Assembly: GCA_946621895.1 (NCBI GenBank)
Contig: CAMOOZ010000283.1
Location: 1 to 5,340 of the forward strand
Direction of reading: 5' to 3'
From: an uncultured Lachnospiraceae bacterium
Lineage (GTDB): Bacteria > Bacillota_A > Clostridia > Lachnospirales > Lachnospiraceae
DNA: 5,340 nt
Below, piece after piece: positions 1 to 4,434 of this stretch. The notes below the pieces were generated by a model. The model had not been told where the DNA came from. It did no database searches and saw only the letters and a list, made by a program, of their open reading frames with translations. The translations under genes were made by a program, and so were the position numbers. Position 1 is the first letter of the stretch; each line of letters starts with the position of its first letter.

Positions 1-237
1 CTCCCGCCCCTCCCTGCGGGCAAGATACGCCCGGTAGCTCGGCTCGGCCTGCAGAAGCATTCCTGCCCCGCCGCCGAAGGGATAATCATCCACCTTGCCG
101 TGCTTATCCGTCGTGTAATCCCGGATATTCACGGCTTCCACGGAAAAAAGCCCCTGTCCGATGGCCCGTTTCATGATCCCGGTGTCCACATAGGAGCTGA
201 TCACCTCCGGGAAAATGGTCAGCACCACAAATTTCAA
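1..237 (-). CDS. trmD: tRNA (guanine37-N1)-methyltransferase TrmD, N-terminal part
   Basis: The window holds the first 79 codons; the gene continues past the left edge. TrmD uses S-adenosylmethionine to methylate G37 next to the anticodon of several tRNAs, which prevents +1 frameshifting. The protein starts [12 protein letters not shown], the usual TrmD opening (hydrophobic strand, then a TxFPE motif), and carries the family signature [11 protein letters not shown] at about residues 50-60. The SAM-binding knot lies outside the window, so catalytic residues cannot be checked. The start is TTG at 237-235; it is chosen because AAGGAG sits 8 nt upstream and because the family N-terminus begins exactly there. 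The TTG overlaps the rimM stop codon as TTGA, which points to translational coupling. In Firmicutes rplS usually follows, outside this window. The identification is firm. Confidence 0.96.
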   Translation of the reverse strand, partial: MKFVVLTIFPEVISSYVDTGIMKRAIGQGLFSVEAVNIRDYTTDKHGKVDDYPFGGGAGMLLQAEPSYRAYLARREGRE

Positions 238-761
238 AGGTACAGCTCCTTCAGCCCCGGAAGAAGGCGCACCCGGATGAACTGCCGGTCCGTGTCCACG
301 GAAAGCACACAGTCGGGGATCACGGGAAGATAAAGCTCCTTTCCTTCCTCCGTTTTACAGACATAAACATCATTGGCGCCTGTCTTCAGCACATCCGTGA
401 GAACGCCCAGCCGTTCTTCTCCTTCAAACACGGCGCAGCCGATCAGATCCGCCACATAATGCTCTCCCTCTTTTAAAGGCACCGCCTTTTCCCTGGGAAT
501 ATAGATCTCCCGTTTTAACAGGAGCCTGGCCTCCTCAGGGGAATCCACGCCGGAAAGCTTCAGGATCAGCTGCCGCTTTGCCTGCTTGATCCCCTGGATC
601 TCATAAGGATGATAATCCGCTTCCTGCTCTCCTTCCCGTCCCAGCAGAATGGTGCCGTAAAGCGCGAAACGATCCGGCTCCTCCCCGGTGGGAAAAACCT
701 TCCCCTCTCCCTTCAGCCCGTGGACGCTCGTAATGATCCCGACCCGAAAGAAGTCCGTCAC
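234..761 (-). CDS. rimM: Ribosome maturation factor RimM
   Basis: RimM binds protein uS19 and helps mature the head of the 30S subunit in the cytoplasm. The 175-residue product has the usual length and two-domain layout. The N-terminal RimM domain opens with [16 protein letters not shown] (residues 7-22), the family's G-x-HGxKG signature. The C-terminal PRC-barrel starts near [11 protein letters not shown] (101-111) and includes the conserved stretch [16 protein letters not shown] (119-134), ending in LLPGLKEL. The start is GTG at 761-759; it overlaps the khpA stop as GTGA and has AAAGGA 6 nt upstream. RimM, trmD and rpsP belong together in many bacteria, because all serve ribosome assembly or decoding. 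The ribosome binding site lies in a palindrome (see 766-782), so expression may depend on translation of khpA. The identification is firm. Confidence 0.97.
   Translation of the reverse strand: MTDFFRVGIITSVHGLKGEGKVFPTGEEPDRFALYGTILLGREGEQEADYHPYEIQGIKQAKRQLILKLSGVDSPEEARLLLKREIYIPREKAVPLKEGEHYVADLIGCAVFEGEERLGVLTDVLKTGANDVYVCKTEEGKELYLPVIPDCVLSVDTDRQFIRVRLLPGLKELYL
246..251 (-). promoter_or_regulatory. Ribosome binding site deciding the TTG start of trmD
   Basis: AAGGAG on the minus strand lies within the last codons of rimM, 8 nt before the TTG. No in-frame ATG is near, so this site fixes the unusual start. The AAGG can also pair with CCTT, which overlaps the first base of the TTG (AAGG, 7-nt loop, CCTT), so the start may be partly masked until ribosomes arrive from rimM. 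Confidence 0.75.
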
Positions 762-1027
762 TCTTCATCCTTTCGAAAGGACCTGACACTTCCGTCCTTA
801 TCCACGATCTCCAGGTCGGTCTTCACACTTTCTCTGGAGGAGGCGGCTTTTACCATGGAACGGATTGCCCTGGCGATCCTGCCCTGCTTTCCGATCACCT
901 TGCCCATATCCTCCGGCGCCACCTTAAGGGTCAGCGTGGTGTACTTTCCATCGGTTTTTTCTTCCACCACAACCTCGTCCGGCTTATCTACCAGCGCCTT
1001 TGCAAGGATTTCCACTAATTCTTTCAT
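758..1027 (-). CDS. khpA: KH-domain RNA-binding protein KhpA (YlqC family)
   Basis: This is a small single-KH RNA-binding protein of 89 residues, within the usual 75-90. In Firmicutes KhpA pairs with KhpB (Jag/EloR) and affects cell elongation and small-RNA or mRNA handling. The GxxG loop that contacts RNA is GKQG at 46-49, in the context VIGKQGRIARAIRSMVKAAS, which is typical of the family. The C-terminus is charged (VRSFRKDEE). The ATG at 1027-1025 has GGAGG 5 nt upstream. It sits between rpsP and rimM as in Bacillus, where ylqD is also present; ylqD is absent here. Its TGA stop overlaps the rimM GTG start. The family is certain; the cellular role is inferred from studied relatives. Confidence 0.95.
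   Translation of the reverse strand: MKELVEILAKALVDKPDEVVVEEKTDGKYTTLTLKVAPEDMGKVIGKQGRIARAIRSMVKAASSRESVKTDLEIVDKDGSVRSFRKDEE
766..782 (-). promoter_or_regulatory. Hairpin covering the rimM ribosome binding site
   Basis: A perfect 14-bp palindrome, TCCTTTCGAAAGGA, spans 768-781 inside the last codons of khpA. As RNA it can fold into a stem of five pairs plus a G-U pair around a UCGA loop. The 3' arm is AAAGGA, the ribosome binding site of rimM, 6 nt before its GTG. The palindrome is visible directly. A role in coupling rimM to khpA translation is inferred. Confidence 0.5.
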
Positions 1028-1144
1028 TCAAGCCTCCATTCTGATGCCGTGGTCATGCTCAGATTCGGATCGCCCGGATCTGGGCCCTGCCGGGCACACA
1101 CCGCAAAACGGCATGCCGCCGGCACGCGTTCAGCACCGCCGACA
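1028..1144 (-). other. GC-rich rpsP-khpA spacer with competing stem-loops
   Basis: This is the largest gap inside the operon, 117 nt, with no supported open frame. On the transcribed minus strand TGCCGG (1124-1119) can pair with CCGGCA (1093-1088). That second segment overlaps GCCCGG (1095-1090), which can instead pair with CCGGGC (1077-1072). The two helices cannot coexist. A perfect palindrome, CGGCATGCCG, at 1109-1118 is followed on the minus strand by TTTT, a poor terminator. It may attenuate or process the message between the abundant bS16 and the downstream genes, but GC-rich spacers pair easily by chance. Confidence 0.4.
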
Positions 1145-1507
1145 TCAGTCCTGTGCGGCTTCTTCCGGATCAGTGCCCTGTGCAGAGGCTTCCTCCGCAG
1201 TCTCCGTTTCGGCTGCCGCAGCCTCTGCGGACTGCACGCCCTTCTTCTTTTTCAACACCGGCATGGCCTTGCCTTCCCTGGCCAGTTTGATCAGTCTTTC
1301 CACGGAATCCGTGGGCTTTGCGCCGTTTCTGATCCATTTGTCCACGAGCTCCAGATCCACCGTGAAGCTGGAAGGATCCGTATTCGGATTATAGGTGCCT
1401 ACCTCCTCGATAAAGCGGCCGTCTCTGGGAGACCTTTCGTCCGCCACCACGATCCGGTAGATCGCCTCTTTTTTCTTGCCCATCCTTCTTAATCTGATCT
1501 TAACCAT
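1145..1507 (-). CDS. rpsP: Small-subunit ribosomal protein bS16 with acidic alanine-rich tail
   Basis: bS16 binds 16S rRNA early in 30S assembly. The 120-residue product opens with [23 protein letters not shown], the unmistakable family start, followed by [16 protein letters not shown] (26-41) and a helix ending near KKKK (86-89). The core of about 85-90 residues matches the usual bacterial length. Residues 91-120 form an extra tail of 10 Ala and 9 Asp/Glu with no Lys or Arg, predicted to be disordered. The ATG at 1507 is chosen over an upstream in-frame start at 1597 because GGAGG lies 4 nt before it and because the longer form would add 30 residues unlike any bS16 and run into ffh. ffh lies 49 nt upstream with no terminator between, so the two are co-transcribed. 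Confidence 0.96.
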   Translation of the reverse strand: MVKIRLRRMGKKKEAIYRIVVADERSPRDGRFIEEVGTYNPNTDPSSFTVDLELVDKWIRNGAKPTDSVERLIKLAREGKAMPVLKKKKGVQSAEAAAAETETAEEASAQGTDPEEAAQD

Positions 1508-1556
1508 GATTCCTCCTTCATTGTCTTGTTCGCTTGCTACATCTATTGAGAGACGC

Positions 1557-2933
1557 CTAAAAAGGCATCTTGCCTCCGGGTCCGCCCAGTCCCCCAAGTC
1601 CGCCGAAGGGAAAACCGCCTCTTCTCTTTCCCCCGGTGAACTGCTTCATCATCTTCTGGGACTGCTCAAACTGCTTGATAAAACGGTTTACCTCGCTGAC
1701 ATCCAGCCCGGCCCCCTTTGCGATCCGGAATTTTCTCCGCGGATTCAGCAGCTTCGGATTCTTTCTTTCCTCGGGCGTCATGGAATAAACGATCGCCGCG
1801 GTGTGCGCCAGCTTTTTATCGTCCACCTGGGATTCGATATCGGGCAGCTTTGCCCCAAGCCCCGGCAGCATGGAAAGGATGCTGCTGATCCCGCCCATTT
1901 TTTTCATCTGCTCCAGGCTCATCAGATAATCATTAAAATCAAATTTTCCCTTTGAGGCTTTGGAAACAATCTCTTTGCTCTCCTCTTCGGAAAGCTCCAG
2001 ATTACGCTCTGCCTTTTCGATCAGGGAAAGCACATCCCCCATGCCCAGGATCCTGGAGGCCATCCTTTCGGGATGAAATTCCTCAAAATCCTGCAGCTTT
2101 TCACCGACGCCGGCGTAGAGGATCGGCTTGCCCACCACCGTTTTCACGGAAAGCGCCGCGCCGCCCCTGGCATCGCCGTCCAGCTTTGTCATGATGACGC
2201 CGTCGAGCCCGACCTTATCCTCAAATTCCCTGGCCACATTGACGGCGTCCTGGCCGGTCATCGCGTCCACCACCAGGAGGGTATTGAGGATCTCCACCCT
2301 CTCCCGGATACGGACCAGCTCCTCCATCATCGCTTCATCGATATGCAGGCGTCCGGCGGTATCGATGATCAGCATGGTATGCCCATGCTCCTTCGCATGG
2401 GCAAAGGCCTTTTCCGCGATCTGAACGGGATCCGTTGAACCCTCCAGGGAAAATACCTCCACCTCAGCCTTTGCGCCCGTGACCTTTAACTGCTCGATGG
2501 CGGCGGGCCGATAGACATCGCAGGCCGCGATCAGGCTTTTCTTTCCTTTTTCCTTCAGCTTTAAGGCCAGCTTTACCGCCGTGGTGGTCTTGCCTGCGCC
2601 CTGTAAACCGCAGAGCATGACAGTGGTCACGCTTTTGCCCGGCGCAAAGCGCAGGGAAGCGCCCTCTTCCCCCATCAGGCTCACCAGCTCATCGTTTACC
2701 AGCTTCACGACCATCTGCGCGGGATTTAAGCCCTGCAGGATATCATTGCCCACCGCCTTTTCTTCGATGGTCTTTGTAAACTGCTTTGCCACCTTGAAAT
2801 TGACATCCGCCTCCAGGAGGGCCATCCGGACCTCCTTCATGGCCTCCTTCACATCCGCCTCGGAAAGCCTTCCCTTTCCTCTTAAGCGCTTGAATGCATT
2901 CTGGAGTTTTTGCGTCAGATTTTCAAATGCCAC
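1557..2933 (-). CDS. ffh: Signal recognition particle GTPase Ffh (SRP54)
   Basis: Ffh binds 4.5S/6S SRP RNA and signal sequences of nascent membrane and secreted proteins, then docks with FtsY at the membrane. The 458 residues are a normal length. An N-terminal helical bundle (1-95) precedes the GTPase G domain. Its motifs are [10 protein letters not shown] (109-118, P-loop), [11 protein letters not shown] (139-149), [10 protein letters not shown] (191-200) and [10 protein letters not shown] (249-258). The methionine-rich M domain runs from about 325, with the RNA-binding helix-turn-helix near [13 protein letters not shown] (397-409), and ends in a Gly-rich tail. The GTG start at 2933-2931 has AGGAG overlapping the ylxM stop, 4 nt upstream; ylxM ends 9 nt before. 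No key residue is missing. Confidence 0.98.
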   Translation of the reverse strand: MAFENLTQKLQNAFKRLRGKGRLSEADVKEAMKEVRMALLEADVNFKVAKQFTKTIEEKAVGNDILQGLNPAQMVVKLVNDELVSLMGEEGASLRFAPGKSVTTVMLCGLQGAGKTTTAVKLALKLKEKGKKSLIAACDVYRPAAIEQLKVTGAKAEVEVFSLEGSTDPVQIAEKAFAHAKEHGHTMLIIDTAGRLHIDEAMMEELVRIRERVEILNTLLVVDAMTGQDAVNVAREFEDKVGLDGVIMTKLDGDARGGAALSVKTVVGKPILYAGVGEKLQDFEEFHPERMASRILGMGDVLSLIEKAERNLELSEEESKEIVSKASKGKFDFNDYLMSLEQMKKMGGISSILSMLPGLGAKLPDIESQVDDKKLAHTAAIVYSMTPEERKNPKLLNPRRKFRIAKGAGLDVSEVNRFIKQFEQSQKMMKQFTGGKRRGGFPFGGLGGLGGPGGKMPF

Positions 2934-2942
2934 TGCTCTCTC

Positions 2943-3236
2943 CTAAAGATCTTCCTCTATCCGATGAAGGGCGGCCTTCAGCCCTTCCAGCTCCTTTTTT
3001 ATCCGGTCAAAGCGGGCCATCAGCCCCAGCTTTCTTTCATATTCCTCGAGCTGCTCCGCGGCCTTCTGGATCGCGGCGTGCGCCCCCTGCCGGCTGATGC
3101 CGGCTTCCTCTGCGATCTCGGAAAGGGACATATCCCTTTCCACCTGCATCGCGAATAATTCCTTTTGTCTGGGAGAAAGCAGTTCACCGTAAAAATCAAA
3201 CAGCCTTCCCCGATAAGCAAAATCTTCCATAGACAT
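2943..3236 (-). CDS. ylxM: SRP-associated helix-turn-helix protein YlxM (UPF0122)
   Basis: YlxM is a small protein encoded next to ffh in most Firmicutes. In streptococci it has been reported to influence the GTPase activity of the SRP. The 97-residue product resembles sigma-factor region 4. It has an N-terminal FDFYGELLSPRQKELF, then a helix-turn-helix MSLSEIAEEAGISRQGAHAAI at about residues 36-56, then a charged helical tail likely to form a coiled coil. The ATG at 3236-3234 is preferred; a second ATG two codons later (3230) is possible. Neither has a good ribosome binding site: the best is GGCGG, 4 nt before the first ATG and part of a hairpin. An upstream in-frame extension to 3296 is rejected because it would begin ahead of the promoter. 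The family is certain and the exact start is less so. Confidence 0.93.
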   Translation of the reverse strand: MSMEDFAYRGRLFDFYGELLSPRQKELFAMQVERDMSLSEIAEEAGISRQGAHAAIQKAAEQLEEYERKLGLMARFDRIKKELEGLKAALHRIEEDL

Positions 3237-3239
3237 ACT

Positions 3240-3253
3240 GCCGCCAGCGCGGC
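3240..3253 (-). promoter_or_regulatory. Stem-loop in the ylxM 5' leader
   Basis: On the minus strand GCCGC, a GCTG loop and GCGGC form a 5-bp GC-only hairpin. Its 3' arm contains GGCGG, the only ribosome-binding-like sequence before the ylxM ATG (3 nt after the stem). The whole leader from the predicted transcription start near 3257 is about 20 nt, so this hairpin fills most of it. Reduced or controlled initiation at ylxM is inferred. Confidence 0.45.
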
Positions 3254-3263
3254 AACATGAGTG

Positions 3264-3292
3264 AGTATACACAAGGCAGCAGCCGCTGTCAA
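3264..3292 (-). promoter_or_regulatory. Sigma-A promoter of the ylxM-ffh-rpsP-khpA-rimM-trmD operon
   Basis: On the minus strand a perfect -35 box TTGACA (3292-3287) is followed by a 17-bp spacer and a -10 box TATACT (3269-3264). This is one mismatch from the consensus, with ideal spacing. Transcription should start near 3257, about 20 nt before the ylxM ATG. The strength fits an operon that makes a ribosomal protein and the SRP GTPase. The -35 box lies in the 3' arm of an inverted repeat (3282-3313), which could be an operator or an RNA hairpin. Confidence 0.85.
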
Positions 3293-3313
3293 GCATTTTT
3301 GTTGACAGGCAGC
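3282..3313 (-). other. Stem-loop after the rsmI stop codon
   Basis: Four bases after the rsmI TGA, the minus strand reads GCTGC, a bulged C, TGTCAA, a 9-nt loop (CAAAAATGC), TTGACA, GCGGC. This folds into 11 pairs with one T-G pair and one bulge. No T-run follows, so it is not a classical intrinsic terminator. It may stabilise the rsmI 3' end, or serve as DNA as a repressor site over the -35 box in its 3' arm. Read-through from rsmI into ylxM is not excluded. Confidence 0.5.
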
Positions 3314-3317
3314 TTTG

Positions 3318-4160
3318 TCAGCCTTCCTTCAGCTTCCAGTCCCGATAAACCTCTCTTTTGCCGATCCCCTTCCGGACGGCGGTCAGCTTCATTGCTTCCT
3401 TCTCCCCGATGCCCTCCGCCAGATATCCGCGCATCAGCTCCTCCACGGAAAGCGGGGACCCTTCCTCCGGAAAAGCCTCCGCCCCCTCCAGGACCAGCAC
3501 ATATTCCCCCCTTGGCTCCTTCTCCCGATAGCGTTCCTCCAGCGATCCAATGGTGCCCCGTTCATACTCCTCGTGGAGCTTGGTCAGCTCTCTGGCCAAC
3601 ACCAGCCCCCTTTCCTCCCCAAGCGTCTCCCGCAGCAGGGCCAGGGTCTTTTTCAGGCGATGGGGCGCTTCGTAGAGCAACAGCGTTGCGGGCGCTCCGG
3701 CAAGCCGCTCCAGTTTTTCCTTCGCTTCTTTTTTCTCTCTGGGCAGAAAACCGACAAAAAGAAAACACTTCGGATCCATGCCGGAGGCGATCAGCGCCGT
3801 CAGCGCCGCATTTGCACCGGGGAGTGCAATGACCTCGATCCCCTCCTCAATGGCGCGGGCCACCAGCACCTCTCCCGGATCGCTGACACAGGGCATCCCC
3901 GCATCCGACACGACCGCAACGGTTTTCCCCTGCAGCATCAGGCCGATCAGCTCCTCCGCCTTTTCAAAACGGTTATGCTCATGGTAGGCGGTCATGGGTG
4001 TATGCAGGGAAAAATGATTCAGCAGCCTGATCGTATTCCGCGTGTCCTCGCAGGCGATCAGATCCGCTTTTCCCAGCACGCTGATCGCCCTGAAGGTCAT
4101 GTCCTCCAGATTGCCGATGGGCGTGGGCACAAGATACAGCCTTCCCCTGTTTTCATTCAT
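3318..4160 (-). CDS. rsmI: 16S rRNA (cytidine1402-2'-O)-methyltransferase RsmI
   Basis: RsmI methylates the ribose of C1402 in the 16S rRNA decoding centre using S-adenosylmethionine, acting with the N4-methyltransferase RsmH. The 280 residues match the family length. The tetrapyrrole-methylase-like fold is shown by GRLYLVPTPIGNLEDMT (6-22), DLIACEDTRNT (33-43), AYHEHN (58-63), the SAM-site motif VSDAGMPCVSDPGE (84-97), LPGANAALTALIASG (113-127) and YEAPHRL (163-169). The ATG at 4160-4158 has GGAG 6 nt upstream and gives the family N-terminus. Upstream in-frame starts at 4190 (TTG) and 4172 (ATG) lack such a site and add non-family residues. It is preceded by an unusually long leader and followed by the SRP operon 81 nt away, so a ribosome/translation theme runs through the minus strand. 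Confidence 0.97.
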   Translation of the reverse strand: MNENRGRLYLVPTPIGNLEDMTFRAISVLGKADLIACEDTRNTIRLLNHFSLHTPMTAYHEHNRFEKAEELIGLMLQGKTVAVVSDAGMPCVSDPGEVLVARAIEEGIEVIALPGANAALTALIASGMDPKCFLFVGFLPREKKEAKEKLERLAGAPATLLLYEAPHRLKKTLALLRETLGEERGLVLARELTKLHEEYERGTIGSLEERYREKEPRGEYVLVLEGAEAFPEEGSPLSVEELMRGYLAEGIGEKEAMKLTAVRKGIGKREVYRDWKLKEG

Positions 4161-4368
4161 GATCCACTCCATTCCGGGCGCCGTGCGCAAAGCAGGCGAA
4201 TGCCGTTTCGATCGGGGCTTTGCACCGATCCGGGGATATGGAAAATCGAAGTATCCATTCGATCATCCATCCTTCTCTGAATGCCGCGAAGCGGCAGCCT
4301 GAGGTATATCAGCGAATGCTGTGATATGCCGACAGGATCAAAGCAATTTGAGCCGCTTCCTCCGCCGG
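4161..4368 (-). other. Long structured rsmI leader
   Basis: About 208 nt separate the predicted rsmI transcription start from its ATG. On the transcribed minus strand four stem-loops follow in series. The first is 4330-4303 (imperfect: bulge and one C-A mismatch). The second is 4296-4282 (TGCCGC, TTC, GCGGCA). The third is 4263-4245 (ATCGAA, 7-nt loop, TTCGAT). The fourth is 4230-4210 (GATCGG ... CCGATC). GAAGCGGC at 4359-4352 could instead pair with GCCGCTTC at 4295-4288 and would break the second. No T-run terminator is seen. Two overlapping 37-codon frames also run into the rsmI start. I do not match it to a riboswitch class that I know. Confidence 0.4.
4304..4332 (-). promoter_or_regulatory. 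Possible second leftward promoter for rsmI
   Basis: The minus strand has TCGGCA (4332-4327, 4 of 6 to the -35 consensus), a 17-bp spacer and TATACC (4309-4304) preceded by TGA, an extended -10. It is weaker than the promoter at 4375-4403 and lies inside a stem-loop region, so it could be a coincidence of the repeat. Confidence 0.3.
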
Positions 4369-4385
4369 AAACACAGTATATCAGC
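4304..4385. repeat. 10-bp direct repeat GTATATCAGC, two copies
   Basis: Identical copies lie at 4304-4313 and 4376-4385, 72 bp apart. Read on the minus strand each is GCTGATATAC, containing the extended -10 element TGATATAC. They may be tandem leftward promoter elements or binding sites for one regulator. Confidence 0.6.
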
Positions 4386-4403
4386 TTTCCCCTTGCTTGA
4401 AAA
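4375..4403 (-). promoter_or_regulatory. Likely rsmI promoter with extended -10
   Basis: The minus strand has TTTTCA (4403-4398, 4 of 6), a 17-bp spacer and TATACT (4380-4375) preceded by TGA, giving an extended -10 element that tolerates a poor -35. The start would be near 4368, which leaves a leader of about 208 nt. Its -35 box overlaps that of the rightward promoter by 5 bp. Confidence 0.6.
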
Positions 4404-4425
4404 CCGTGACGGTCATGCTTATAAT
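4397..4425 (+). promoter_or_regulatory. Strong rightward sigma-A promoter of the transglutaminase-like gene
   Basis: TTGAAA (4397-4402), a 17-bp spacer and a perfect TATAAT (4420-4425). Transcription is expected to start near 4432, two or three bases before the ATG at 4435. An 11-bp palindrome fills part of the spacer, a common place for a repressor site. Confidence 0.8.
4403..4413. promoter_or_regulatory. Palindrome between the divergent promoters, possible operator
   Basis: ACCGT-G-ACGGT is a perfect 5-bp inverted repeat around one base. It lies in the spacer of the rightward promoter and touches the -35 box of the leftward one, so a bound protein would block the rightward promoter and could affect both. 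The regulator is unknown. A second perfect palindrome, ATTGCAAT, lies at 4427-4434 over the predicted start point. Confidence 0.4.
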
Positions 4426-4434
4426 GATTGCAAT

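Noticed and set aside
609..1394. 261-codon plus-strand frame across rimM, khpA and rpsP
   Set aside because: It is antisense to three firmly identified genes, has low-complexity Ser/Leu-rich content, no ribosome binding site and no family resemblance. It is a by-product of codon bias.
1508..1597. 30-residue N-terminal extension of rpsP
   Set aside because: It runs into the ffh coding end, lacks a suitable ribosome binding site, and bS16 proteins begin at MVKIRL.
3282..3313. Intrinsic terminator after rsmI
   Set aside because: The hairpin is good, but no T-run follows on either strand, so only a stem-loop is reported.
4161..4190. Upstream starts for rsmI at 4190 (TTG) and 4172 (ATG)
   Set aside because: Neither has a properly spaced ribosome binding site, and the family N-terminus begins at 4160, which has GGAG 6 nt upstream.
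4210..4230. GCAAAGCC in the rsmI leader resembling part of a cyclic-di-GMP-I riboswitch
   Set aside because: The other conserved parts of that riboswitch, such as GGCAAACC and the tetraloop-receptor pair, are not found nearby. A short match alone is chance.
3315..4280. 321-codon plus-strand frame opposite rsmI
   Set aside because: It mirrors rsmI in an antisense frame, is rich in His/Gln/Arg and has no recognisable domain. GC-rich coding DNA often leaves this frame open.
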